Below, piece after piece: positions 42,264-51,198 of a stretch of DNA of 64,000 bases (position 1 is its first letter; the number at the start of each line of letters is the position of its first letter). Origin of the DNA: Bradymonadales bacterium (GTDB lineage: Bacteria > Myxococcota_A > Bradymonadia > JAFGEP01); NCBI GenBank assembly GCA_016931535.1, contig JAFGEP010000096.1, positions 313,251 through 377,250 of the forward strand, given 5' to 3'. Under the pieces are notes generated by a model. The model was not told where the DNA came from. It did no database searches and saw nothing but the letters and a program-made list of their open reading frames with translations. Made by a program: the position numbers and the translations under genes.

Positions 42264-43839
42264 GCGGGTCTTCCTGGCGACTCGGGTTAGCCGGAGGCTG
42301 AGCCTGCGGCAGCGCGATGGTCACACGGCATCCGGGAGCGTCTTCCCGTTCGGCGATCTGGACCGTGCCCTGGTGGTCCACCACGATCTTCTTGACGATG
42401 GCCAACCCGAGGCCGGTTCCTCCTTCCTTGGTGGTGAAGTAGGGTTCGAACAGATGGGCCAGCTGGGAGGGATCGAGCCCTCTCCCCCGGTCGACCACCT
42501 CGATGAGCGCCAGGTTGGATGCAGCCCTGAGCCAAAGGGTCACCTCCGGTAGGGGGGGAGATCCGTCTGGGCGGTCCGAGGAGGCTTCGATGGCGTTTTC
42601 TACCAGGTTGACCAGGACCCGTCTCATCAGGACCGGATCGATCGCAGCGAGGATGGAAGCGGCGCCGGGATCGAGGTGCAACGAGATCTCTGCGCGCTGC
42701 GTGAGCTGGGGATTGGTCTTGAGAAACTCGGAGAGAAACCCGGCCAACGGTACGGTGCGCGGCTCGGGTCTGGGGAGTCGGGCGAACTCGCTGAACTCGC
42801 GGACCAGGGTCTGCAAGGTTCCGACCTCTTCCTGGACGATCTCCAGCACGTCTTTCAGGACCGGACGAAACCGTTCCGGCTGGCGGTTGAGGTCCTCGTA
42901 CTTGCGTGCCAGCTCCTGGGTGGCCAGCAGGATGGGCGTCAAGGGGTTCTTGATCTCATGCGCCAGTCGTCGTGCGATCTCCTGCCAGGTCGAGACCCGC
43001 TGCAAGTAGGCGATCCGTTCCTGGTTGGACTGCAGCTCTTCCACCATGGCGTTGAACTGCCGGGCCAGCGCTCCCAGCTCGTCGCGGGAGCGGATTGGAA
43101 GACGAACCGTAAGGTCTCCGGCGGCCACCTGCCTGGCGGCTTGTGCGATCTGGCCCAGCTGCCTGGTGGTCTGCCGGGTCAGCAGGGTCCCCAGCAGCAG
43201 CGCCAGCAACACGGCCGCACCTGCCAGAGTCAGATAGGTTCTGCGAAGCCCTCGCGTAAACTCCTCCTGGAGCGTCTCCAGGGCACGGAAGGTCCCCAGG
43301 GTATCCCCGATCCGCTCCAGCTCGGCCACGACCTCGGCAGGCAAACCAAAGGTCAAGACCAGCTCCATGGGGGGAGTCGTTGCCGGCACGGTGCGAACCT
43401 CCTGTCTGGTCACCGGCTCTGGCTTTTGAGGCTCGGCAGGGTCCAGCTCCTCGTTGGGAAGCTGGATGGACAGGGGCTCGGTCCAGTCCGGGTGGTGCAG
43501 GGAAAGACCGAGCAAGCGGGGATGGAGGTTGGCGAAGGACGCCAGCAGTGTTCGGTAGGCGGGGGAGGGTTGTGTGCCAGGTTCGCTGGGGGCGGTGATT
43601 TCCGCCCATCGAGGATCGGAGGCGATCCGGTCGGCGGTGAGGCGGTGGGCGAGCTGCTCCGCCTCGAACAGGAGGCGGTGAGCCTGAGCCGATTGCAGGA
43701 GGTGCTGTCTCACCTGGGGGTTCAGCCCGACCGCGGCTGCCTGGGAAAAAAGGTCGTCCACGATGACGAGGGATGCGGCGAAGGGGAGCACGCCGACCAG
43801 CAGGAGGACCAGGATCAGCTTCACAAAGCTTCTGCTCAT
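42244..43839 (-). CDS. NtrY-like sensor histidine kinase
   Basis: A 531-residue membrane kinase. Membrane helices are at about 7-27 and 202-222 with an extracytoplasmic sensor domain between. HAMP is at about 219-272, the H-box is RRLAHEIKNPLTPI with His294, and the ATPase domain has NLVENAIEAS (N box), VDRGRGLDPS and GGTGLGLAIVKKIV. It autophosphorylates His294 and would pass phosphate to a regulator, but none is encoded in the window. The start overlaps the DUF4390 gene stop (ATGA); such proteins are often neighbours of NtrY-type kinases. Confidence 0.92.
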   Translation of the reverse strand: MSRSFVKLILVLLLVGVLPFAASLVIVDDLFSQAAAVGLNPQVRQHLLQSAQAHRLLFEAEQLAHRLTADRIASDPRWAEITAPSEPGTQPSPAYRTLLASFANLHPRLLGLSLHHPDWTEPLSIQLPNEELDPAEPQKPEPVTRQEVRTVPATTPPMELVLTFGLPAEVVAELERIGDTLGTFRALETLQEEFTRGLRRTYLTLAGAAVLLALLLGTLLTRQTTRQLGQIAQAARQVAAGDLTVRLPIRSRDELGALARQFNAMVEELQSNQERIAYLQRVSTWQEIARRLAHEIKNPLTPILLATQELARKYEDLNRQPERFRPVLKDVLEIVQEEVGTLQTLVREFSEFARLPRPEPRTVPLAGFLSEFLKTNPQLTQRAEISLHLDPGAASILAAIDPVLMRRVLVNLVENAIEASSDRPDGSPPLPEVTLWLRAASNLALIEVVDRGRGLDPSQLAHLFEPYFTTKEGGTGLGLAIVKKIVVDHQGTVQIAEREDAPGCRVTIALPQAQPPANPSRQEDPLRGPLG

Positions 43840-44609
43840 GGTGCCACCTCGAAAGGAGGGGAGAGGCCGGTGCGCAGCTGCTCCGCGGTGCGATGCCGGG
43901 AATCGAGGATCAGGCTGAGCAGGGTGGCGAAGAAGGTCTGCTCCTCGCCGCCCAGGAGGCGGAAGGTTCCGCCCGACTGGGCGATCCAGCTGCGGGCTTC
44001 GGCCAGGTGTGCCGGGCTGACCGGGTTGACCTCCAGCATTACCGCCACCAGGAAGATGCGGGGCTCATCGGGACGCTCAAACGGGAAGTGAACGGGAAAA
44101 CGGCTCAGATCGCGGACCGCTCCCTCCCAATCGGTGTGCGTCGTGTAGCCCGGTGTCCCCTCCCGGCTGACATAATAGACATCGGTGTACAGCCTGAACA
44201 CTTCCGCGAAGGCGGCCACGGCGATGGCAAGGGGTTGCGGGCGGTCGGGGGCCAGCAGGTGGATCCGGTAGACCAGGTTGTTGGTGAAACCGCTCTCCAG
44301 GATGGTTCGCAAGGACGGATCGAACAGCAAGGAGGCATCCACCAGGCAGGACAGCGATCGTTCCCCTTCTTCTGCCGAGCAGGTGACCGATACTTGCGCT
44401 CGCAGCGGAGCAATCCAGGCGAGGCAGACAAGCCAGGCCAGCAGAGCCGACACCCTGGCGGGGCGGGATCGCGAGAGGGAACCAGCCGCCTGCCGGGACC
44501 GGCGAAGATGCCCGTTCCGATCGGGGACGCTGACCGCTCCCTCTTCATGGAGGGTGCAGCGTTTGGTTGAACACCAACGCTGTAGAGCCATCATCAAAAC
44601 GATCCCCAC
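43836..44609 (-). CDS. DUF4390-type exported protein
   Basis: Up to 257 residues; the start is uncertain because no candidate has a ribosome site. A basic N-region and a hydrophobic signal core (VSALLAWLVCLAWIAPLRAQ) precede a beta-rich domain with DASLLFDPSLRTILESGFTN, LVYRIHLL, VYYVSREGTPGYTTHTDWEG, matching DUF4390. Function of the family is unknown. It is translationally coupled to the histidine kinase downstream and follows the Omp85 gene by 11 bp, so the three form one operon. This suggests the kinase monitors an envelope state. Confidence 0.75.
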   Translation of the reverse strand: MGIVLMMALQRWCSTKRCTLHEEGAVSVPDRNGHLRRSRQAAGSLSRSRPARVSALLAWLVCLAWIAPLRAQVSVTCSAEEGERSLSCLVDASLLFDPSLRTILESGFTNNLVYRIHLLAPDRPQPLAIAVAAFAEVFRLYTDVYYVSREGTPGYTTHTDWEGAVRDLSRFPVHFPFERPDEPRIFLVAVMLEVNPVSPAHLAEARSWIAQSGGTFRLLGGEEQTFFATLLSLILDSRHRTAEQLRTGLSPPFEVAP

Positions 44610-44620
44610 CGCGATACCGC

Positions 44621-46033
44621 TTAGTTCAGTGGCGCAAGCGCCAGCACGTTGCCCAAGGAGAAGGAGAAAAAGCCGAGCGGGGTATCGCCCCGGATGCCCA
44701 GGTTGAAAAAGAGGTCCAGGTGAGCCCCCTCGATCTCACCGGCTCCCTCATCGCTCACCAGGTCGGGATGTCGCCCGATCTCCCAGGGACCGGCTTGGGC
44801 GGCGAACAGACCGGCCGAGAGGAAGGCCTCTACCCGTCTGGATGTGCCGTAGATTGAACTGAGCGGGATGGCCCATTCCAGGTTGAACCGCGCCAATCGG
44901 TCGGCATAGGTCACCAGATCGGCCCCGTTGTCCAGCAGGTCGAGCGAGCGCCGGTCGGTGAACTGAAGCCCCAGGGAACAACCGGGTACCAGAGGGGAGA
45001 AACTCCCCACGTAGAACCCCTCGAAGTAGGGGGCGTGTTCTCCGTTCACCAGCACCGCCACGGTGACCTCCGGGCGTAGCAGGTGGTTTCGCCCGAGGGA
45101 AAAGCCGGCCTTCAGCTGGGCGATGGCCCGGAGGAACTGGTAATCGCTGCCCAAGAACCCCGAGCTGCCCTCTCCGGACAGCCGGATTCGGAACCCTTCC
45201 TGTGGTTTTCCGGGGGGAACCCCCAGGTTGAGCTGGAGCTGCAGGGAGACGGTCGAGAGGAGGCTATGAGACAGCAGGATCCCGGTCATGGGGTAGGGCT
45301 GGCCTCCCAAAAGCGGGTCCAGGTGGACATCCTCCGTGCGCAGGCCCGCCCGGAGATCGACCAGGGGTGTGGGGGAAAAGCCGATGCCGAGACGTCCACC
45401 GATGCGCTGGTACCGGAAGGGCAACTCGGTCCAGAGGCCATCGGGAGTCAAGCTGGGACCTGTCCCTTGGGCATCGACCACCAGCGCTTCGAGCCGCCAG
45501 GCGAACGGTAGGATCGTGGTGGCAAGAGGATCGGCCAAGATCAGGCGTATCGCTCCCTGATCGGGGGAGAGCACGAACCCCCCGGACAGCAACATCCCGG
45601 TACCGCCCAGGTTGGTCTCGGCCACCTCCAGGCCGCCCCAGATCGGGGTGTCTGCGCTCAGTCCGAAAAAGAGGTCACGGATCCGGATGGTGTTGCGCTC
45701 CTTGACCGAGATCTCGACCACCACCGATTCGGGCTCGCTTCCCGGTCGCAGCCGTGCTTCTACCTGGTCGAAGAAGCCGGTGGCCATCAGCTGGTGGCGA
45801 AAATGATCCAGCCGCTCGACGGTGACCCGTTCTCCCGGCTGCAGTCCCAGCAGGTCCCCAAAGAAGCTGTCACGGGTGTGGTGATTTCCGGTCACCTGGG
45901 CCGACTCGAACAGGTACTCGATGGGTGGGAGCTGAGAGGAGGCGGGGGCGTTGCCGTCAGCGGCGCTGGTCTGGGGCTGTCCGGCCAGGAGGATCACGAG
46001 CCAGAGAAGGGTATGGGCGTTGCGCAGAACCAT
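44621..46033 (-). CDS. Omp85/BamA-superfamily outer-membrane protein with one POTRA domain
   Basis: A 470-residue protein. Signal peptide about 1-25. One POTRA domain at about 38-115 (LFESAQVTGNHHTRDSFFGD, GFFDQVEARLRPG, VVVEISVKERNTI). A 16-strand-sized beta-barrel follows (about 120-470). It is much shorter than BamA (five POTRAs) or TamA (three). The C-terminus ends LALAPLN with no terminal aromatic. Omp85 members insert or translocate proteins or lipids at the outer membrane. First gene of a probable operon with DUF4390 and the histidine kinase. Confidence 0.85.
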   Translation of the reverse strand: MVLRNAHTLLWLVILLAGQPQTSAADGNAPASSQLPPIEYLFESAQVTGNHHTRDSFFGDLLGLQPGERVTVERLDHFRHQLMATGFFDQVEARLRPGSEPESVVVEISVKERNTIRIRDLFFGLSADTPIWGGLEVAETNLGGTGMLLSGGFVLSPDQGAIRLILADPLATTILPFAWRLEALVVDAQGTGPSLTPDGLWTELPFRYQRIGGRLGIGFSPTPLVDLRAGLRTEDVHLDPLLGGQPYPMTGILLSHSLLSTVSLQLQLNLGVPPGKPQEGFRIRLSGEGSSGFLGSDYQFLRAIAQLKAGFSLGRNHLLRPEVTVAVLVNGEHAPYFEGFYVGSFSPLVPGCSLGLQFTDRRSLDLLDNGADLVTYADRLARFNLEWAIPLSSIYGTSRRVEAFLSAGLFAAQAGPWEIGRHPDLVSDEGAGEIEGAHLDLFFNLGIRGDTPLGFFSFSLGNVLALAPLN

Positions 46034-46226
46034 CTTGGAAGCCCTGGACGACAGGAAGGCGTTCCCTCATTAGACCAGAAAACCCGGCAAGTTGCACGGT
46101 AGTCCCGCATCGGGTGGCCACCGGGGTTGCCCAAAGCGAACCTCTTGACGTTGAGGGATAAACTATGGATCCTGCTGGTGTTTGCACCTAGCTGCAGGAC
46201 AGGAACGATATCAAGGCAGTGAGATC

Positions 46227-46517
46227 ATGACCAAGAGCGAACTGATCGGAGAGCTGGCTCGACGCACGGGACTTTCCAAGAAACGTGCAGAAGAGGTTGT
46301 GAACTGTATCTTCAAGAACATGTCTGGCGCCTTGATCAATGGTTCGCGCATCGAGATACGCGGTTTTGGCAGCTTTTCCACCAAGGACTACGGTTCCTAC
46401 AAGGGGCGAAACCCGAAGACCGGCTCCGAGGTCGAGGTACGCGCGAAACGCGCCATCCGCTTCAAGGCAGGCAAGGAGCTCCGCGAACGCGTCAATCACC
46501 TCCCCTCCCCCACCTAG
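46227..46517 (+). CDS. HU/IHF family DNA-binding protein
   Basis: A 96-residue nucleoid protein. MTKSELIGELARRTGLSKKR starts the helical dimer part. The DNA arm has IEIRGFGSFSTKDYGSYKGR with NPKTG at the tip, the conserved proline that intercalates in DNA. The last part, RAKRAIRFKAGKELRERVN, is IHF-beta-like. ATG 46227 was chosen because the family starts at this methionine; the open frame extends 15 codons further. Which of HU or IHF cannot be decided from sequence by eye. Confidence 0.93.
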   Translation: MTKSELIGELARRTGLSKKRAEEVVNCIFKNMSGALINGSRIEIRGFGSFSTKDYGSYKGRNPKTGSEVEVRAKRAIRFKAGKELRERVNHLPSPT

Positions 46518-46606
46518 CACTCGACAGCACGATCATCCACTCACCGGCTTGGGAGCCCCCCTTGGTGGACCCCCTGGTGGGCTGCACTCCGGGAGATCGG
46601 GCGGCC

Positions 46607-46635
46607 TTGACAGCGGGTGGGGCGGATGCTATAGG
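46607..46635 (+). promoter_or_regulatory. Strong sigma-70 promoter of tRNA-Val
   Basis: TTGACA (46607-46612), exactly 17 bp, TATAGG (46630-46635). Predicted start is about 46642, six bases before the mature tRNA. This is the best-matching promoter in the window. Confidence 0.85.
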
Positions 46636-46647
46636 AGCGCGGCCTGA

Positions 46648-46719
46648 GGGCGATTAACTCAGCGGAAGAGTGCCATCCTCACACGGTGGAAGTCACTGGT
46701 TCGAATCCAGTATCGCCCA
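46648..46719 (+). tRNA. tRNA-Val (anticodon CAC)
   Basis: A full cloverleaf of 72 bases: acceptor GGGCGAT/ATCGCCC, D arm ACTC-AGCGGAA-GAGT, anticodon stem CCATC/GGTGG with loop CTCACAC (anticodon CAC, codon GTG), short variable loop, T arm ACTGG-TTCGAAT-CCAGT, discriminator A. CCA is not encoded and must be added. It has its own promoter upstream and a terminator right after, so it is a single-gene transcript. Confidence 0.96.
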
Positions 46720-46723
46720 TGTG

Positions 46724-46758
46724 AAAAGCACCACGGATGCCGGAGGTGCTTTTTTTTT
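46724..46758 (+). terminator. Intrinsic terminator of tRNA-Val
   Basis: A 9-bp stem AAAAGCACC/GGTGCTTTT (46724-46732 with 46745-46753) with a 12-base loop, followed by a run of nine T (46750-46758). The start of the stem is 4 bases after the tRNA end. Confidence 0.92.
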
Positions 46759-46965
46759 GACCAGGCTTCCCCCCTTGTTGCCGGTGACCGCTCGCGAAGA
46801 AGCCGGCTCGGCTTGAAAGACAGCCGCCGAAAGGCAGGCGCCGGTCGTCTCCCATCGGACGGCGATTTCGGTTGGGTCTGTGAATATCTTTCCCTGAAGA
46901 TCCGTCTACATGATTGTTGAGCTTTGTGCGACGAGTGGCACTACCCCCTGCTCCCGAGGTGACCG

Positions 46966-47370
46966 ATGAAGAAACAAGGGAAAACGTACTTCTGGTTGGG
47001 CCTGGCGATTCTTGTCCTGTCGGGCATCGCGGCAACCGGATGCGGTGTCTATGCGACCAGGCCCGGAGTGCTGGTGCAACCCGCCGGAGTGGTGGTGGCC
47101 CGTCCGGCGGCGGTGTATGCCACCGTGCCTCCGCCCCGGGTGTACTATGACGGACGATGGCTGGTGTACCAGGACCAAGCCTACTACTACTACAGCGCCG
47201 GAGCCTGGGTGGTCGCCCCCAGCGTGCCGGTCCATGTCGCTCGGTATCACCGTCCCCGAGTCGGCTACATCCGCTATTCGCCGGTGCATGTCACGAGCTA
47301 TGGCCATCCCTGGCGCTATCGGGGACATGGCGGGTATTACTACTACCACCACAGGCACTACTACAGGTAA
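46966..47370 (+). CDS. Tyr/His-rich small lipoprotein
   Basis: A 134-residue protein. The lipoprotein signal FWLGLAILVLSGIAATGC puts the lipid-attachment Cys at 26. The mature part is rich in Tyr, Pro, Val and His, with runs such as QDQAYYYYSAGAW and HGGYYYYHHRHYYR at the end, and strand-forming VVVARPAAVYATVPPPRVYY. GAGGTG precedes the ATG. Such YXXY/His-rich small lipoproteins are known from myxobacterial-type genomes without assigned role; metal binding by the His/Tyr tail is possible. Confidence 0.75.
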   Translation: MKKQGKTYFWLGLAILVLSGIAATGCGVYATRPGVLVQPAGVVVARPAAVYATVPPPRVYYDGRWLVYQDQAYYYYSAGAWVVAPSVPVHVARYHRPRVGYIRYSPVHVTSYGHPWRYRGHGGYYYYHHRHYYR

Positions 47371-47392
47371 GGAGTGGTGGAAGCAGCGCGTC

Positions 47393-48874
47393 TCAGAGAG
47401 CGGGGCTGAGGAGGTTCCAGAAGTGATCGACCAGGCGGGAGGTCAGGGGCCTGTACTTCAGCTTGGGCACGGTGACGGGACGGGAGACGGAGCGGCGTAG
47501 GTCGATCCAACCTTTGAGCTGATCGAGCATGGGGGTGCTGGAGATCTCGATGATCAGCTCGTAGTTCAAGCGAAACCCCCGCGGGTCGAAGTTGGGCGAT
47601 CCCATCAGGGCGAGATTGCCGTCGAAGAGGTAGGCCTTGGCGTGCACGAAGGGTGGGGGGTGTTCCCAGACCTTGACTCCAGCCGAAACGAGAGGGAGCA
47701 GGTTGGCGTAGGTGGCGCGCCGGATGATCGGATGATCGGTGGCCTGCGGGAGGAAGACCTCGGTCTCGATGCCTCGCATGGCGGCGCTTCGAAGCGCGGT
47801 GGAGAGGGGAGTACCGGGGATGAAGTAGGGGCTCACCAGCTGGATGGATTGTCGAGCCGCACCGATCGCCGAGAAGAGGAGGAGATGGATATGGCCGAAC
47901 TCCTCGTCGGGGCCGCCGGTCACAATGCGGGCGAGCGCTTCGCCAGCGGGGCCCAGCTCCGGGAAGTAGCGGGGGTTGAGGATCTCCTCTCCAACGGCGT
48001 AGTACCAGTCTTCGGCGAAGACCTCCTGGATCTGCTGGACGACGGGACCTTCGATGTGGAGGTGGAGGTCCATGCAGCGGTTGGGGTTGTGAATGTCGGA
48101 CACCAGGTGACGTTGGCTGATGTTCATGCCGCCCAAAAAGCCGATCCGGCCATCGACCACCAGGAGCTTGCGGTGATTTCGCAGGTTGAGCTGAGCTCGA
48201 CGAGCCAGGGGGTTCAAGGGGAAGAAGGGCTCGATGGGAAACCCCCGTTCCCTGGCGGCGCTGAAGAAGGCCTTGGACGTCTTGAAGCTCCCGGCGGCGT
48301 CATAGAGCACCCGGACGGCGACACCCCGGGCGGAGGCTTCTGCCAGGTGGTCGATGAAGTCCTGGCCGACGGGGTCCTCGTCGAAGATGTAGGTCATCAG
48401 GTTGATCGAGGAGGTGGCCTGATCGATGGCCTGGAGCATGGCGGGGTAGGCCTGTTCGCCGTTGATGAGGAGGGTGGCGGAGTTGTTCTGTAACAACGGT
48501 CGCCTGGTCAGGCGGCCGGCCACCTTGTGGACATCGGCCATGACCTCGCTTTCGGGGCAGGCATACTCTCGCAAGACGGCCTGAAATGCAGGGATCTGGG
48601 GGAAGAGCCGGTGCAGCTCCACTTTGGTCAGTCCCTTGATCAAGGCTCGCCTGCGGATGCGGTCCATGCCGAAGACGAAGTACAAGAACATGCCGACCAG
48701 CGGGAAAAACCAGATCGTGCCGAGCCAGACCAGGGCGGAGCGGGGGGTAGGGCGATTGATGAGGGCGTGACCACTGGCCACCAGGGCCAGAAGAAAATAC
48801 ACGATCGCTACCGGGATCCAGATCACGCCCAACTCCACCGAGGAGATCGGAGAGCAGCTCTTCCAGAGCGCCAT
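47393..48874 (-). CDS. cls: Cardiolipin synthase (phospholipase D family)
   Basis: A 493-residue membrane enzyme. Two N-terminal membrane helices (about 15-36 and 46-68) are followed by two phospholipase D HKD motifs: HRKLLVVD (His234, Lys236, Asp241) with GFLGGMNIS, and HAKAYLFD (His411, Lys413, Asp418) with LMGSPNFDPRG. It joins two phosphatidylglycerol molecules into cardiolipin plus glycerol in the inner membrane. Length and layout match ClsA. It stands alone on the minus strand. Confidence 0.92.
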   Translation of the reverse strand: MALWKSCSPISSVELGVIWIPVAIVYFLLALVASGHALINRPTPRSALVWLGTIWFFPLVGMFLYFVFGMDRIRRRALIKGLTKVELHRLFPQIPAFQAVLREYACPESEVMADVHKVAGRLTRRPLLQNNSATLLINGEQAYPAMLQAIDQATSSINLMTYIFDEDPVGQDFIDHLAEASARGVAVRVLYDAAGSFKTSKAFFSAARERGFPIEPFFPLNPLARRAQLNLRNHRKLLVVDGRIGFLGGMNISQRHLVSDIHNPNRCMDLHLHIEGPVVQQIQEVFAEDWYYAVGEEILNPRYFPELGPAGEALARIVTGGPDEEFGHIHLLLFSAIGAARQSIQLVSPYFIPGTPLSTALRSAAMRGIETEVFLPQATDHPIIRRATYANLLPLVSAGVKVWEHPPPFVHAKAYLFDGNLALMGSPNFDPRGFRLNYELIIEISSTPMLDQLKGWIDLRRSVSRPVTVPKLKYRPLTSRLVDHFWNLLSPAL

Positions 48875-48934
48875 CCCCCTGCTCTGGCGCAGGCCGGTGC
48901 CCCGCCAGAGGGCCCATTGGTCCCACCAACCGCC

Positions 48935-49675
48935 TTACAGGCCGAAGCGGACCCCCACCAGACCGACCAGGTACCAGTCTACCCCTACGATGAAGGCCCC
49001 CGGATCCTCCGGTCCGTTGAACCCTTCGAACCGCTCGGCGGTCGTTTCGGGGTAGAACAGGTTCCAGCCAAGGCGCACGGCGACCGGGAGGGCGAAGGAA
49101 CCCAGGTCCAGGCAGGCGCCCAGCTGGAAGACCGGCAGCAAGGAGAGCTGTGTGGTCACCTCGATGGGGGGATCATCGGGATTCACCGTGCCGGTCACCA
49201 CTTCGCTGGCACTGGCACCGATGGACCAGGCCAGCTCGGGTCCAAAGGCCAGCTCGATGGACGGATTGAATAGATCCAGCTGGAACCGGGCGAGCAGAGC
49301 CATTCTGAGGGCGTGCTCGGTGAAGGTGACCTCTCGTCGGACCGAGCTGCTCTCCGCCAGGCCGAGGACGGAGGACCAGGAGTACAAGAGGTCGAGCTCC
49401 ACCCCGATCCAGCTTCTTGGGCTGAAGGCTCCGGTGGCGCCCAGGGTGAAACCACCACCGCTGAAGGCGGAGCCATACAGGAAGGTGGTGGATCCCGGAG
49501 GGTCGGAGGGGGTGTTGATCTGGTACAAGCCTCCCCCGATGAGCGCTCCCACCTCGAAGGGGGAGGGCTGTACACCGGGAGGGTCGGTCGAGGCGAAGAC
49601 CGGCTGAGGTGCCTGCGCTACCAGGCCGATCAGGGCGATCAGGCCAATCAACTGGAGTGGTTTGAGCTGGATCAA
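48935..49675 (-). CDS. Outer-membrane beta-barrel protein
   Basis: A 246-residue protein. Start is TTG at 49675, which overlaps the cyclophilin stop (TTGA) and directly precedes the signal peptide IQLKPLQLIGLIALIGLVAQ; the longer open frame upstream runs through the cyclophilin gene in the wrong frame. The mature part is a series of amphipathic strands (GALIGGGLYQI, FTLGATGAFSP, WIGVELDLLYSW) ending in LVGLVGVRFGL. Probably an 8-10-strand barrel. Translational coupling to the periplasmic-type cyclophilin hints at assisted folding. Confidence 0.7.
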   Translation of the reverse strand: MIQLKPLQLIGLIALIGLVAQAPQPVFASTDPPGVQPSPFEVGALIGGGLYQINTPSDPPGSTTFLYGSAFSGGGFTLGATGAFSPRSWIGVELDLLYSWSSVLGLAESSSVRREVTFTEHALRMALLARFQLDLFNPSIELAFGPELAWSIGASASEVVTGTVNPDDPPIEVTTQLSLLPVFQLGACLDLGSFALPVAVRLGWNLFYPETTAERFEGFNGPEDPGAFIVGVDWYLVGLVGVRFGL

Positions 49676-50229
49676 AGGCGATAGATCTCCACCTTTTCCA
49701 GGACGATCGGCGTCAGCGGACAGTTGCCCGCGCCTGTCGGGACCCGGGTGATCTGTTCGACCAACTCCACCCCGCTGGTCAGCTGACCGAACACCGAGTG
49801 ACGGTCGTTGAGGTGGGGAGTGGGGACCTCGGTGATGAAGAACTGGCCGCCGTTGGTGTTGGGGCCGGCGTTCGCCATGGAGAGGATCCCTGGGCGATCG
49901 TGCCGGAGAGCGGGGTTGAACTCGTCTCTGAACTGGAAGCCGGGCCCCCCCCTGCCGGTACCGGTGGGGTCGCCCCCCTGGATCATGAAGTTCGGGATGA
50001 CCCGGTGGAAGGTGGTTCCGTTGTAGTAGGGGCCCTGTCCCGGCTGGCCGGTGGTGGGGTTGACATAGGGTTTGGTACCCAGGGCCAATCCCACGAAGTT
50101 GGCCACGGTATTCGGGGCTTCGTTTTCGAATAGCACCGCTTCCAGGACGCCCATGGAAGTGGTGAAGCGGGCCATGAGGGGTCCGTTGCCGGGCACCTGG
50201 ATAGGGGGATGGCTGTTTCCGTCGATCAT
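49672..50229 (-). CDS. Cyclophilin-type peptidyl-prolyl cis-trans isomerase
   Basis: A 185-residue cyclophilin. ARFTTSMGVLEAVLFENEAP, then TVANFVGLALG, YYNGTTFHRVIPNFMIQGGD (active-site Arg in FHRVIPNFM), GILSMANAGPNTNGGQFFIT and HSVFGQLTSGVELV. No signal peptide, so cytoplasmic by sequence. ATG has AGGAAGGAC upstream. It isomerises X-Pro bonds in protein folding. The next gene, an outer-membrane barrel, starts within its stop codon. Confidence 0.93.
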   Translation of the reverse strand: MIDGNSHPPIQVPGNGPLMARFTTSMGVLEAVLFENEAPNTVANFVGLALGTKPYVNPTTGQPGQGPYYNGTTFHRVIPNFMIQGGDPTGTGRGGPGFQFRDEFNPALRHDRPGILSMANAGPNTNGGQFFITEVPTPHLNDRHSVFGQLTSGVELVEQITRVPTGAGNCPLTPIVLEKVEIYRL

Positions 50230-50320
50230 GGTGTCCTTCCTGTGGTTGTCTTCCGTTTCTGTGGCCGAGGGGGCGGCGATCTGGCGGCGTCACCCCGACG
50301 GTCACCACTGCGGCTAGCCG

Positions 50321-51094
50321 TCAAAAAATCACGTAGTTGGCTCCGAACAGGACCAGCACCTGGTACTGCCACTCGTTGTTGTACAGGTAGGTGGGGGAGG
50401 CGGTCTGGGTCACGGTCCGGTCGGTGATGGAGTCGCCGAGACCGGGTTTGATCAGGGCACGGATCTCGACCGGTATGGTGGCGGCCCCCACATCGATGTC
50501 GAGGCCGAAGCCGACCAGCAGGAGGATGGAGGAGTCGACGGGGTTGACTGCATAGTCGAAGGCCGGGAAGGGGTCACAATCGATGCCGGGGCTGCAGCCA
50601 TCGGTGTAGGGGGGGGCATCGCCGCGTGGGGTGACGGACATGGCGTGGTCGCTTCGCTTGAGGACAAAGTCGGCGCCCAGGTGCAGGAAGGGACGGGCCA
50701 CCCCCAGCGGGATCTGGCCGCGGACCAGGACCGGGAGGTGAAGGGCGGTGGCTTCCAGGCCGAACTCCGACTCCTCCTTCTTGCGGTCGGTGCCGACATC
50801 GCGATCGTACTCGACAGTGCCCCGCGCGACCTCCCGGGAGTAGAGGAACTCGATCTCGATGCCGACGAAATCGCGAAAGTCGTAGGCCAGGCTACCCCCG
50901 ATGAACCAGCCGATATCGACGAAGCCGGGATAGACCGGCGTGGGGTCCTCCTCGCCGACATCGGGCAGGATGTTGACGTTGGGACCTCCCCGCACACCGA
51001 CTCGGAGGTCATGCAGCGGGATGTCGAAGGCCCACCCAAAGGTGGAACTGATACACAGAAGGGTTGCCATAAAAAGCCCGATGAGGTGTCGCAT
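50321..51094 (-). CDS. Outer-membrane beta-barrel protein
   Basis: A 257-residue protein from the ATG preceding a signal peptide (HLIGLFMATLLCISSTFGWA). The mature part has regular amphipathic strands (DLRVGVRGGPNVNIL, IGWFIGGSLAYDF, VGIEIEFLYSRE) and ends in ANYVIF, a terminal Phe that fits Omp85-dependent insertion. One acidic loop holds paired Cys (DGCSPGIDCDPF). Family not recognised; it resembles OmpW/OprF-like small barrels. The open frame extends upstream through a TTG codon, but no signal precedes it. Confidence 0.75.
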   Translation of the reverse strand: MRHLIGLFMATLLCISSTFGWAFDIPLHDLRVGVRGGPNVNILPDVGEEDPTPVYPGFVDIGWFIGGSLAYDFRDFVGIEIEFLYSREVARGTVEYDRDVGTDRKKEESEFGLEATALHLPVLVRGQIPLGVARPFLHLGADFVLKRSDHAMSVTPRGDAPPYTDGCSPGIDCDPFPAFDYAVNPVDSSILLLVGFGLDIDVGAATIPVEIRALIKPGLGDSITDRTVTQTASPTYLYNNEWQYQVLVLFGANYVIF

Positions 51095-51198
51095 GGATAC
51101 TCCTTCCAGACGTTGGCGTTGCGATTCCTGCCCAGCGGCACTATACCAGTTGGTCGTTGTGAAATGAACCAACAAAAACGTCAAGCCTGGTCACGCCC

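Noticed and set aside
46145..46164. TTGACG near TAAACT as the HU/IHF promoter
   Set aside because: The spacing between the hexamers is far too short (8 bp), and no better -35 pairs with TAAACT.
48935..50308. 457-codon open frame joining a cyclophilin-overlapping part to the barrel
   Set aside because: The N-terminal half lies in the wrong frame over the cyclophilin gene; the signal peptide begins right after the TTG at 49675.
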